Of a stretch of 64,000 bases of DNA, positions 16,873 through 25,542 are shown in pieces. The notes under the pieces are model-generated. The model was not told the DNA's origin. It searched no databases and was given only the letters and a program-made list of their open reading frames with translations. Source of the DNA: Clostridia bacterium (GTDB lineage Bacteria; Bacillota; Clostridia; Oscillospirales; Acutalibacteraceae). Every line of letters starts with the position of its first letter. The first letter of the stretch is position 1. Where the stretch lies: positions 1 to 64,000 of the forward strand of contig JAFQVM010000023.1 in assembly GCA_017407995.1 (NCBI GenBank), in the 5' to 3' direction. Made by a program: the position numbers and the translations under genes.

Positions 16873-18078
16873 TTGAAAATTCTTGTTATTAACGCCGGAA
16901 GTTCATCCTTAAAGTATCAGCTCATCGACATGAACGGTGAAAAAATGCTTGCAAAAGGTAACTGCGAGCGTATCGGTATTGACGGTAAAATCGGCGGCTC
17001 AACCGCTGACGGCAGAAAATTCGATTACAACGTAAACCTTGTAAACCACACAGCTGCTTTCCTTGAGGTTAAGAAAGTTCTTACCGAAGGTGACTGCAAG
17101 GTCATTGACGACCTCTCAGAAATTGCAGCAGTAGGTCACCGTATAGTTCAGGGCGGTTCTTTATTCAAAGAGAGCGTTCTCGTAACTGACGAAGTTATCG
17201 AAGGTATCGAGAGCCTTTGCGACCTCGCTCCCCTTCACAACCCTGCTCATATTCAGGGTATCCGTGCATGTATTGAGGTCTTTGGTAAGGATGTACCCGA
17301 AGTTGTTGTTTTTGACAACGCTTTCCATTCCACAATGCCCCCCGAGGCATATATCTTCCCTGTCCCTTATGAGTACTACGAGAAGTACAAGGTTCGCCGC
17401 TACGGCTTCCACGGCACATCTCACCGTTTCGTAAGCGCTCGCTGTGCTGAAGTTATGGGTGTTGACCTTAAAGATATTAAACTTATCACCTGCCACCTCG
17501 GCAACGGCTCATCAATCACCGCTATAAAGGACGGTAAGGTTATCGACACCAGCATGGGTCTTACTCCCCTTGACGGTTTCATCATGGGTACTCGCTGCGG
17601 TGCTGTTGACCCCTCTGTTATCACATATCTTCAGGAGAAAGAGGGCTGGACTCCCGCTCAGACTTCTGACATTCTTAACAAGAAGTCAGGTGTCCTCGGT
17701 ATCTCCGGCATCTCCAGCGACGACAGAGACGTTTCTGCTGCTGAAGCAGAGGGCAACGAGAGAGCTGCTCTCGCAAGAAGCATTCAGCGCTATCAGATAA
17801 GAAAACTCATCGGTAGCTATGTTGCTGCTATGGACGGTGTTGATGCTATCGTTTTCACAGGCGGTATAGGTGAAAACACAGTCGACCTTCGTGAGGATGT
17901 CTGCAAAAACCTTTCATATCTCGGTGTTAAAATCGACAGCGAAAAGAACCTTGAGCTTCGCAGAGGCAAAGAGGGCGAACTTTCAACTGCTGATTCAAAG
18001 GTTAAGGTTTTTGTTCTCCCCACCAACGAGGAGCTTCTCATAGCAAGAGATACCAAAGCTATCGCCGAAAGCCTTTAA
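16873..18078 (+). CDS. ackA: Acetate kinase
   Basis: Interconverts acetyl phosphate + ADP and acetate + ATP, the energy-yielding end of acetate fermentation. The family signatures KILVINAGSSSLKYQL (start), RRYGFHGTSHRFV (about 175) and VFTGGIGENTVDLRE (about 320) are intact. 401 aa, standard. The start is TTG at 16873 with GGAGG 8 nt upstream; an in-frame TTG at 16858 lies before that site. No pta is next to it, which is unusual but seen in clostridia. Codon use is noticeably C-ending and regular, as for a highly expressed gene. Confidence 0.96.
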   Translation: MKILVINAGSSSLKYQLIDMNGEKMLAKGNCERIGIDGKIGGSTADGRKFDYNVNLVNHTAAFLEVKKVLTEGDCKVIDDLSEIAAVGHRIVQGGSLFKESVLVTDEVIEGIESLCDLAPLHNPAHIQGIRACIEVFGKDVPEVVVFDNAFHSTMPPEAYIFPVPYEYYEKYKVRRYGFHGTSHRFVSARCAEVMGVDLKDIKLITCHLGNGSSITAIKDGKVIDTSMGLTPLDGFIMGTRCGAVDPSVITYLQEKEGWTPAQTSDILNKKSGVLGISGISSDDRDVSAAEAEGNERAALARSIQRYQIRKLIGSYVAAMDGVDAIVFTGGIGENTVDLREDVCKNLSYLGVKIDSEKNLELRRGKEGELSTADSKVKVFVLPTNEELLIARDTKAIAESL

Positions 18079-18083
18079 GATTA

Positions 18084-18124
18084 AAAATGACGAAATTGTG
18101 TCTTCGGGCATAATTTCGTCATTT
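18084..18124 (+). terminator. Terminator-like hairpin after ackA
   Basis: Long hairpin AAATGACGAAATT / AATTTCGTCATTT with a UCUUCGGGC loop. The T tract is weak, so partial read-through into the CBM9-like gene is possible. Confidence 0.6.
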
Positions 18125-18149
18125 CAATAAAGCCCTAAGGAGAATAAGA

Positions 18150-18770
18150 TTGAACAGCTATCAAACTTTTATTTTTGACTCTGTTCCGAAAATATGCTCT
18201 GTGCCTCAGGCACACATTGAGAACTTTCACTGGGAAAAGGAGAACTATTCACGTCCCGAAACATACGTGAGGTTTTTCGCCGTTAAGGATGAGGGCTTTT
18301 ATGCCTTTCTGCGCTCTTTTGAGTCACCTGTTCTTAAACGTTACACGCACCGTGACGACCCCGTATACACCGATAGTTGTCTGGAAGTTTTCTTGGCTCC
18401 TGTTTCAGGCAGAGATGAATATATAAACTTTGAAATAAACCCGAACGGCGCTTTTCTTTCACAGTTCGGAAAAGAGCGAAACAACAGGGTTTTCATCAAA
18501 GAATTAACCGACATTGAGCCTGTTGTTTCAGCTCAAGTTGACGAAGAAAACAAGAGCTGGCAAGCGGCGCTGTTCATACCGCAATCTCTTATATCAGAAC
18601 TTTACAACATTGATTACCGTGTGAGCAGCGGAGAAATACGAGGCAACTTCTACAAGTGCGCCGACGACTCTCCCACACCTCATTACGGAGCCTTGTTCCC
18701 AGTGGATTCCGAGGCATTGGGTTTTCATAACCCTGCAGCATTTGGACGAATTATTATTGATGAAAGGTGA
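18150..18770 (+). CDS. Carbohydrate-binding family 9-like protein
   Basis: A 206-aa single-domain protein with the CBM9-like pattern: DDPVYTDSCLEVFLAP (residues about 69-84), EYINFEINPNGAFLSQFG, WQAALFIPQSLI, and the ending ALGFHNPAAFGRIII. No signal peptide is visible, so it may be cytoplasmic, which is common for this subgroup. It starts with TTG behind AAGGAG and overlaps the following kinase frame slightly. Co-occurrence with a sugar kinase and GH89 suggests a glycan-related role. Confidence 0.75.
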   Translation: MNSYQTFIFDSVPKICSVPQAHIENFHWEKENYSRPETYVRFFAVKDEGFYAFLRSFESPVLKRYTHRDDPVYTDSCLEVFLAPVSGRDEYINFEINPNGAFLSQFGKERNNRVFIKELTDIEPVVSAQVDEENKSWQAALFIPQSLISELYNIDYRVSSGEIRGNFYKCADDSPTPHYGALFPVDSEALGFHNPAAFGRIIIDER

Positions 18771-18775
18771 TTTTT

Positions 18776-19903
18776 ATGCAAGCACAAACTCCATTCAAGC
18801 TTGAAGAAATCATAGCTAATTTTAATCTTCCCGGTGAATACATCGGTTACAAGCTGTCTAACGACGGACACATCAACAACACCTACATAATAAACTTCAA
18901 AGAGGGGTCCGGAAAAACCAAATCCTATCTTCTTCAGCTCATCAACACAAATGTTTTCAAAAACCCCGACGAGCTTATGGAAAACATTGTAGGCGTAACA
19001 ACATACTTAAGAAAAATAGTTATAGACAATGGTGGCGACCCTGAACGTGAAAGCCTTAATGTCTATTTTACCAAAGATAACCAGCCCTACTACAAGGATG
19101 CTGACGGTAACTGCTGGCGTATATATAATTTTATAACGAACGCTCACTCCTGTCAGACCATCGACGACCCGAAAACTTTTGCAAATGCTGCCAAAGCCTT
19201 CGGTAAGTTTCAATGCTTGCTCGCTGACTATCCCAGCGAAACTCTTCATGAAACAATACCGAATTTCCACAACACGGTTTCACGCTTTGCAGATTTTGAA
19301 AAGGCCGTCGAAAATGATATCGCAGGCCGTGCAGCAGGCGTAACACAAGAGATTGATTTCGTTCTCAGCAGAAAAGACGATACGGGTATTCTTGTCAATA
19401 TGCTTAAAGATGGTAAGCTTCCGTTGAGAGTTACACATAACGACACAAAGCTTAACAACGTTATGCTTGACAACGAAACAGATGAAGGAATCTGCGTTAT
19501 TGACCTTGACACCGTTATGCCGGGTCTTTCTCTCTACGATTTTGGTGACAGCATCCGTTTCGGCGCAAACACCGCAGCAGAGGATGAAAAAGACCTCTCT
19601 AAAGTTTCTTTGAGCCTCCCGCTTTACAGGGAATATGTAGCAGGATACCTCGAGACTGCCGGCGCAAGCCTCACTGAAACTGAGGTTGAATATCTCCCCT
19701 TCTCCGCAAAGCTCATGACCCTTGAATGCGGAATGCGTTTCCTCGGCGACTATCTCAACGGTGATACATATTTCCGTGTAGCATACAGCGACCACAACCT
19801 TGACCGCTGCCGTACACAGTTCAAACTCGTTGAAGATATCGAGCGTAAAATGGACGAAATGCAGCAGATAACTCAGGAGATTTACTCTCAAATCAAAAAA
19901 TAA
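18776..19903 (+). CDS. APH-fold sugar kinase, probable N-acetylhexosamine 1-kinase
   Basis: An aminoglycoside/choline-kinase-fold phosphotransferase of 375 aa. Brenner-type motif VTHNDTKLNNVMLD (catalytic Asp, about residue 223) and DLDTVMPGLSLYDFGD (metal-binding Asp) are present, as is the N-terminal YKLSNDGHINNTYII. These blocks match the NahK/N-acetylhexosamine kinase-like group, which makes GlcNAc-1-P or GalNAc-1-P. The specificity is inferred from fold and from the GH89 gene 460 bp downstream. The start ATG at 18776 has AAGGTG 5-6 nt upstream. No evidence for antibiotic resistance. Confidence 0.72.
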   Translation: MQAQTPFKLEEIIANFNLPGEYIGYKLSNDGHINNTYIINFKEGSGKTKSYLLQLINTNVFKNPDELMENIVGVTTYLRKIVIDNGGDPERESLNVYFTKDNQPYYKDADGNCWRIYNFITNAHSCQTIDDPKTFANAAKAFGKFQCLLADYPSETLHETIPNFHNTVSRFADFEKAVENDIAGRAAGVTQEIDFVLSRKDDTGILVNMLKDGKLPLRVTHNDTKLNNVMLDNETDEGICVIDLDTVMPGLSLYDFGDSIRFGANTAAEDEKDLSKVSLSLPLYREYVAGYLETAGASLTETEVEYLPFSAKLMTLECGMRFLGDYLNGDTYFRVAYSDHNLDRCRTQFKLVEDIERKMDEMQQITQEIYSQIKK

Positions 19904-19927
19904 CCGTTAAAAGGAGGGCGTCCGTCT

Positions 19928-20275
19928 ATGGGCGACAGCTTTGCTCTTATAAGTGAGAACGAGTTGCGGGAAAAACTCGCCTCCTGGATAATGAAAAACA
20001 GCCGCTTTGCACCGCAGCCTAAAAGCTGCGGCGAAGCGGCTTTTATTCAAACTTTTTCCATTCCCGAAACAGACTTTGAATTAGTATCAAACGCCATAGG
20101 CGACAATGAAAAAGTAATCTCACTGTTCAAAACACAAGTCACCCTTAAAAGCTGGCAGACAAGAAACGGCGAAGAAAAACGTTTTGTATACTGCAAGGCT
20201 ATGGAAACTGATGTGGACAGCTTAGGAAATACATTCAGCAGCATTTCCGGTTACGGTATTATAAAATTCGACTGA
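19928..20275 (+). CDS. Hypothetical protein, 115 aa
   Basis: I do not recognise this protein. It is soluble, acidic and has no signal peptide. It follows the kinase by 24 bp with AAGGAGG upstream of the ATG, so it is probably co-transcribed. The sequence includes GEEKRFVYCKAMETDVDSLG and a C-terminal SGYGIIKFD. It ends before the GH89 promoter. Confidence 0.6.
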   Translation: MGDSFALISENELREKLASWIMKNSRFAPQPKSCGEAAFIQTFSIPETDFELVSNAIGDNEKVISLFKTQVTLKSWQTRNGEEKRFVYCKAMETDVDSLGNTFSSISGYGIIKFD

Positions 20276-20296
20276 ACATTCATTTTTCCCTCATAT

Positions 20297-20325
20297 TTGA
20301 TTTATATTGTATTTTTTGATATAAT
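20297..20325 (+). promoter_or_regulatory. SigA-type promoter of the GH89 gene
   Basis: TTGATT (20297-20302), 17-nt spacer, TATAAT (20320-20325), 40 bp upstream of the GH89 start codon. Confidence 0.7.
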
Positions 20326-20364
20326 TAATTATTGTACTCGCTATCCAAACCAAGGAGGATACAT

Positions 20365-22476
20365 ATGCTCAATCTCATCAAAAGAAACACACCCGAAATC
20401 GCTGACAGGTTTGAACTTGAAATCATAGACCGCCGTGACGGCAAAGGTGTCTATGAAATTGAGGCTTTAAACGACAAAATAGTTCTGCGTGGAGACTGTA
20501 AAATAAGCCTTGCTATGGCATACTACCGCTATCTTAAAGATAACTGCGGTGTTAACCTCTCCCATTGCGGAAATGAATATATAAATGCAACTGAGGCTCC
20601 CCTGCCAAAGGACAAAACAGTCCATATAATCGAGCAGGAAAAGCGTGCGTACATGAATTATTGCACTCTCGGATACTCAGCCTGCTGGTGGGACTGGGAC
20701 AGATGGGAAAGAGAAATCGATTTCATGGCGATGCGTGGAATCAATATGCCGCTGTCCGTTGTAGGTTATGAGGCAGTGCTTTTCTATACGCTCAAAGACC
20801 TCGGTTACACAGACAACGAGGCATTGGAATACATCTCAGGTCCTGCTTACTGGCCTTGGCAGATGATGACAAACATTGACAGCTACTTCTCTCTTACCGA
20901 CAAAAACTATATCGACAAAAAGTTGGAGCTTGGAAAAAAGATAATAGACCGTGAGCTTGAACTCGGTATGACTCCGATTCAGCAAGGTTTTGCGGGACAA
21001 GTTCCGAAAAACTTCAAACGGTTCATGCCAAAAACCCGTATGTATCCCCTGCCCGCATGGTGCGGCTTCTACGTTACATATCAGATAGACCCACTTGATG
21101 TAAACTTCCGCAAGTTCGGTCTTGCACTGCTCGAAAAACAGCGTCAGCTCTTCGGTGCTCATCACTACTACGCTTGCGACCCGTTCCATGAGAATGAGCC
21201 GCCGATAAAAGGTGACAAATATCTCAACAACGTCGGCAAGGCTATATCCGATATGTACACAAGCTTTGACAGTCAGGCTGTATGGGTTATGCAGGCCTGG
21301 TCTCTGCGTGAGCAGATTGTAAAATCTGTTGACAAAGATAAGCTTCTCATCCTCGATATTGACGGCAGCAAATGTGCTAAAACAGACGGTTTTTGGGGTT
21401 ACAACTTCGTGTCGGGAACGCTCCACAACTTCGGCGACAGGAACTCGCTGCACGGCTCAATTCAAGCCCTTGCAGACAACCCCTTCTCGCAGAAAAAGGA
21501 AAAATATGAAAACGCTGTCGGAACAGGTCTGTTTATGGAGGGTATTTTCCAGAACCCGCTCTACTATGACCTTGCTTCGGATATGCTTACAAGAAACGAC
21601 AAGCCTGAGCTTGATGCTTGGCTTAAAGACTATGCACACCGTCGCTACGGCAGCGATGAAGATTGTCTCTTTGAGGCTGTAAAGCTCCTGCGTGACAGTT
21701 GCTACAGCGAAAAATGTGTCGGCAGAGAGACTGGCTCTATAATCTGCGCAAGACCCGCTACAGAGCTTCGTCACACTGCACCAAACGATTTCTTCGAGCT
21801 GAGATACGACAACAAAATATTACTCAAGGCATTACATAAACTTATATCGGCAATTGATGCCGATACTGACGGATACCGTTTTGATGTATGTGATATAACA
21901 CGCCAGGTTCTGAGTAACTTTGCAAAAGAACTGTATCTTCGCAGTATGGACGGCTTTAATCAAAAGGATATAAGAAAGTTTGAACGCAACGTAAACCTCT
22001 TTGTTAAACTCCTTGAAGATGTTGACAGATTGCTCGCAACAAGACCTGAGCTCTGTCTTTCAACACATCTTAAACAAGCCCGTGAATGTGCATGCTCAGA
22101 TAAAGATAGGCAGAACTTTGAAATCAACGAGCTTTGTTTGCTCACCATCTGGGGTCCGATAAGAAATTCTCAGCTCTATGACTACGCTTGGAAAGAGTGG
22201 AGCGGTCTTATTAAAACTTTCTATCTGCCCCGCTGGTACTCATTCTTTGAGCAGCTCGCTGCTGACTTCAAAAAACGCAAATGTAAAACCACAACTACAA
22301 AACGCAAGCACAATGACCGTGAAGATTACGCCGGCACCCCGTTCTACCGCAACGTTGAGAAGTTCGAGAAAAACTGGCTGTCACACTACAAACCTGAAGA
22401 ACCCTCAAACGAGGATACTCTTGAGGTTGCAAAAGAACTTATAGAGAAATATACTCCAATGATAATGGACAACTAA
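20365..22476 (+). CDS. GH89 alpha-N-acetylglucosaminidase
   Basis: Related to NAGLU and clostridial GH89 enzymes that release alpha-linked GlcNAc, for example from gastric-type mucin or heparan-derived glycans. The core motifs are NYCTLGYSACWWDWDRWEREIDFMA-type (after residue 90), GQVPKNFK, CDPFHENEPP with Glu276 aligning to the NAGLU catalytic Glu, and LFMEGIFQNPLYY with Glu392 aligning to the second. It has 703 aa, no signal peptide, so it may act on imported oligosaccharides. The start at 20365 is fixed by AAGGAGG 6 nt upstream. The nearby APH-fold kinase could phosphorylate the released GlcNAc. Confidence 0.88.
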   Translation: MLNLIKRNTPEIADRFELEIIDRRDGKGVYEIEALNDKIVLRGDCKISLAMAYYRYLKDNCGVNLSHCGNEYINATEAPLPKDKTVHIIEQEKRAYMNYCTLGYSACWWDWDRWEREIDFMAMRGINMPLSVVGYEAVLFYTLKDLGYTDNEALEYISGPAYWPWQMMTNIDSYFSLTDKNYIDKKLELGKKIIDRELELGMTPIQQGFAGQVPKNFKRFMPKTRMYPLPAWCGFYVTYQIDPLDVNFRKFGLALLEKQRQLFGAHHYYACDPFHENEPPIKGDKYLNNVGKAISDMYTSFDSQAVWVMQAWSLREQIVKSVDKDKLLILDIDGSKCAKTDGFWGYNFVSGTLHNFGDRNSLHGSIQALADNPFSQKKEKYENAVGTGLFMEGIFQNPLYYDLASDMLTRNDKPELDAWLKDYAHRRYGSDEDCLFEAVKLLRDSCYSEKCVGRETGSIICARPATELRHTAPNDFFELRYDNKILLKALHKLISAIDADTDGYRFDVCDITRQVLSNFAKELYLRSMDGFNQKDIRKFERNVNLFVKLLEDVDRLLATRPELCLSTHLKQARECACSDKDRQNFEINELCLLTIWGPIRNSQLYDYAWKEWSGLIKTFYLPRWYSFFEQLAADFKKRKCKTTTTKRKHNDREDYAGTPFYRNVEKFEKNWLSHYKPEEPSNEDTLEVAKELIEKYTPMIMDN

Positions 22477-22512
22477 AAAAACTCCTGCAAGATTATTCTT
22501 GCAGGAGTTTTT
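22476..22512. terminator. Bidirectional terminator between GH89 and the propeller/toroid gene
   Basis: Hairpin AAAAACTCCTGCAA / TTGCAGGAGTTTTT with A and T tracts on both sides, between convergent genes. Confidence 0.88.
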
Positions 22513-22519
22513 AACTTAA

Positions 22520-24697
22520 TTAGTCTTGGCTCAAAACTTCCATAAGCTCATCAAGAGTCATGTCACCGGGTTTGCCCTCTTCCTTGAGCAAAGAGTGATA
22601 TCTGCCCATCCAATATGGCCATATCAGATTATACGACTCGCAGAGATGGCGTGAGCCGTTATAGCCCTGTCTGGCATAGAAGAAATCTGTTCCTGTTGCT
22701 CCTCTTTCATCCATTGCAACTGCATACGGAATAGGTGTCTCTGTATCCTTATACCAGAGCATTTCATCCTCTTCGTAAGCATCAGGTCTTGTGGTGTTAT
22801 CTATAAACAGCTCACGGGAGTTTATCGGGTAACGGCTGACCTGCCACTTCAGAACATCCTTGCACGCACGTCCGAAAGCATCAAATTTCTCTTCATCCGG
22901 ATACATAAGCTGATAGACAAGCGACCACTCAACATCACGGCCGTATCTCTCAAGTCTCCACCAGCAGTCAGCACCACGCTGATACTTCTCCAAAAGAACA
23001 GGGTCTGTTTCAAGCTGTGACATCGTATAGTAAGCAACAGCTGCCATACGTGTGTCGGAATAATTCATGCTCTTTACAACAAACGGGAACAAAGTTTCAG
23101 AGTCAAGTTCAGGCTTCTTGAAGAAATCCTTTACCTGGCGCTCATAACGCTCATAATGCTCGCATGCAAGGTCAGCATAGCGATAAGGCTCTTCAAGCGC
23201 AAGCTTGCGGTACTCCTCATTCCAACGCTCATTGCCCGTTACATGGTGTGCAACCTTATAAAGCTGCAGAAGAATCATTGTGCCCAAAGGTGCATCGCAG
23301 AAAGCCTCACAGTCCTTATTCATGTAATACTCTCTGGTCATTCTCGCCCATGAGGTCGGCTGTCCGCCTGCGTCGGTATGAGCATAATCATTGTCAGCAA
23401 AGTGCTGAGCATGACGCTCTGCAATCGTTGCAATTATCTCTCTGAGTTCAGGGTCATCCTCACCCAGAATATCATACGCAAGCTGCCAGATAGCATAGTG
23501 TCCGACAAGCTCATCGTTCGAAGTGTCGCACTTATAGATTATATCATCGTCGCCCCAATTCTTGCCTGTCTTGGGATTGACTTCGCTTGTATAAAGACGG
23601 CGCAGACGCTCAGGTATCTCCATTGAACTGTCAACACTCAAAAGTGCAGGAAGGTCATCACCCTTATCACTGCTTGACGGTATGCGTACAGAAATAAGCT
23701 TGCCGTCAGCATTATAGACCTTCTTAAAGAACACACCGTCCCACAACGGCAGAGGGTCATTCTCAGGGTCGTTGACATGGTATGAACGGGCTATATAGCC
23801 CTCGACATTGCGGAAAACTATCTCAGGCATAGCATCCTCTGCTGCCCAGTCATCGGGATTGACGGGACCGAGCGGCGCAAAATTGAAGCCTGCGGGACTC
23901 ACATCAGGAAGATTGATTTTCGCCTCCTTGCCCTGCTTCAAATACACCTTGGAAGCTCTGTTTGTACCGGGCTCATTGTAGCGCACAAATGAGGGTACAC
24001 GGCCCTTCCATGAAGGTATATATTCGAGAAGCAATATCGCCTCAACCCAGCGTGTCGCAACCTTGCGTGCGTGCTCCACTTCTTCAGCTGAATATTTAGG
24101 ATCATTCTTCATAACTGCGTAACGGCAAATATCGCCCATAGCGACAAGAGATGTCCAAAGTCCGTCGTTATCGGACTCCGTGCCGACCCAACGTTGGTTC
24201 TTTTCATCCCATCTGCCGCCGCTGAGCATACCACGGCGCTGTGTATACTGATAGTTTACCTCAGAAAGCAGGTTTGCCTTGTGCTCGACTGACATCGCAC
24301 GCATAGCAATATGCGAAACACTTGTCTTTGTCAGCACCCAGACACCGTTGTCTCCGTCCGGCTCAATAACCTCAACCTCGTTATCAAGCATATATGCTTG
24401 CGCACGGAAGCACTGTACTCTGTCGAGCTCATCTGCCTCAGCCTCGTTTATACGCCAGAGTCCCTCTTTTGTGCCGAGCCACAGCACACCGTTCTCCTCA
24501 GCGACACATGTTATCATATCCGCAGTCAGGAACTTCGGCAGGCGCTTCTCTTGTTCGCACGAAAGTTGCGTCTCAGGCAGAGCCAAAAGTGCCTCCACCT
24601 TTTCGGGATTCTTATCCCTTGTCTGTCTTACTGCTACACGTGTAAGGTATTCACCCATAACTACACTTGAACCATGAAAATCATTCTTTCGGGGCAT
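22520..24697 (-). CDS. Large protein with propeller-like N-terminus and predicted alpha/alpha toroid
   Basis: A 725-aa protein without signal peptide. Residues about 55-135 contain two-component-regulator-propeller style strands (GVLWLGTKEGLWRI, DNGVWVLTKTSVSHI). The rest is helical and tryptophan-rich (GLWTSLVAMGDICRYAV, WVEAILLLEYIPSWKGRVPSF, GHYAIWQLAYDIL, TRPDAYEEDEMLWYKD), suggesting an (alpha/alpha)6 toroid as in polysaccharide lyases and unsaturated-glycan hydrolases. I cannot place it in a named family. The start has AGGAGG upstream. It converges on GH89, so a glycan-processing role is only contextual. Confidence 0.6.
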   Translation of the reverse strand: MPRKNDFHGSSVVMGEYLTRVAVRQTRDKNPEKVEALLALPETQLSCEQEKRLPKFLTADMITCVAEENGVLWLGTKEGLWRINEAEADELDRVQCFRAQAYMLDNEVEVIEPDGDNGVWVLTKTSVSHIAMRAMSVEHKANLLSEVNYQYTQRRGMLSGGRWDEKNQRWVGTESDNDGLWTSLVAMGDICRYAVMKNDPKYSAEEVEHARKVATRWVEAILLLEYIPSWKGRVPSFVRYNEPGTNRASKVYLKQGKEAKINLPDVSPAGFNFAPLGPVNPDDWAAEDAMPEIVFRNVEGYIARSYHVNDPENDPLPLWDGVFFKKVYNADGKLISVRIPSSSDKGDDLPALLSVDSSMEIPERLRRLYTSEVNPKTGKNWGDDDIIYKCDTSNDELVGHYAIWQLAYDILGEDDPELREIIATIAERHAQHFADNDYAHTDAGGQPTSWARMTREYYMNKDCEAFCDAPLGTMILLQLYKVAHHVTGNERWNEEYRKLALEEPYRYADLACEHYERYERQVKDFFKKPELDSETLFPFVVKSMNYSDTRMAAVAYYTMSQLETDPVLLEKYQRGADCWWRLERYGRDVEWSLVYQLMYPDEEKFDAFGRACKDVLKWQVSRYPINSRELFIDNTTRPDAYEEDEMLWYKDTETPIPYAVAMDERGATGTDFFYARQGYNGSRHLCESYNLIWPYWMGRYHSLLKEEGKPGDMTLDELMEVLSQD

Positions 24698-24768
24698 TTA
24701 AAAAATCCTCCTGTATATTATTTGTTCTATATAATACTATCAAAGCTTTGAGTCCTCTTCAAGGCTTT

Positions 24769-25434
24769 TTATGCGGCAAAAACATATGTATAAAGAGTCC
24801 ATGCATGAATCATGCTGGCTATGAGAACAATTATGTGAAAGACAACGTGAAAATATGGTCTTTTTCTGCCGATAGCACAAAAAATTCCGCCTATGAGATA
24901 TACAACAGAACCCAAAATAAGCAGGTTGAGTGCATGAAGATTCACATTATCAATAACACCTACAGAACAGCACAGCATTATGATACACGAAACTATATAT
25001 ACCACAACGGTTGCGGTACGTGTCTTTTCAAAGAAAAACAGCTTTGATACAACACCGAATATAACGCTTCCCCATGAAAGCACAAGCACAATAATACAAC
25101 ACGTCATATTGTGATTATAAAGCGGCACAAGCGCACTCGGAGCAGAAGTTCCCGCTATGAGCACAGGCAAAACAGAGTGGTCAATAAGACGTGCGGTGCG
25201 CTTACGCTCCCCAGGCGGCAAGCCGTGATATACTGCCGACGCAGTATACACAAGCACAAACGAAAGTCCGAAGATAACTGCAGAAGCTATCTTGCGAGGT
25301 GAGCCGACTTCAACTGTTTTTATAACACTCGCTACCAGCACAACCACTCCAATAACGGCACCGACTGCGTGCGTGATACAATTTAGCATGTCCTGCGTTT
25401 TCGTATATTCAACAAGTCCTATTTTCTCTTTCAT
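24769..25434 (-). CDS. Hemolysin III / PAQR-family membrane protein
   Basis: A seven-helix membrane protein, 221 aa, of the HlyIII/YplQ/PAQR family. The N-terminal NCITHAVGAVIGVVVLV, the YTASAVYHGL motif around residues 60-70, and the metal-binding His residues in HVVFHIIVLIASMIHAW match the group. The name hemolysin is historical; the family carries a putative metal-dependent hydrolase site within the membrane. AGGGAG precedes the start. Monocistronic in appearance. Confidence 0.85.
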   Translation of the reverse strand: MKEKIGLVEYTKTQDMLNCITHAVGAVIGVVVLVASVIKTVEVGSPRKIASAVIFGLSFVLVYTASAVYHGLPPGERKRTARLIDHSVLPVLIAGTSAPSALVPLYNHNMTCCIIVLVLSWGSVIFGVVSKLFFFEKTRTATVVVYIVSCIIMLCCSVGVIDNVNLHALNLLILGSVVYLIGGIFCAIGRKRPYFHVVFHIIVLIASMIHAWTLYTYVFAA

Positions 25435-25509
25435 CGCTGCATCTCCCTAATATATCTATTCTACTTTAGCAACTAATTAAAGTCAATAAAACACCAAAAT
25501 AAAAAATAA

Positions 25510-25538
25510 AAGCAGAGTTTAAAATAACTCTGCTTTTT
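25510..25538 (-). terminator. Terminator of the germination operon
   Basis: Minus strand: AAAGCAGAGTT-ATTTT-AACTCTGCTTTT, past the GerA-family stop. Confidence 0.8.
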
Positions 25539-25542
25539 CCTT

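Noticed and set aside
18776..19903. Aminoglycoside resistance gene
   Set aside because: The APH fold is shared, but the motifs and GH89 neighbourhood fit a sugar kinase better; no evidence of resistance function.
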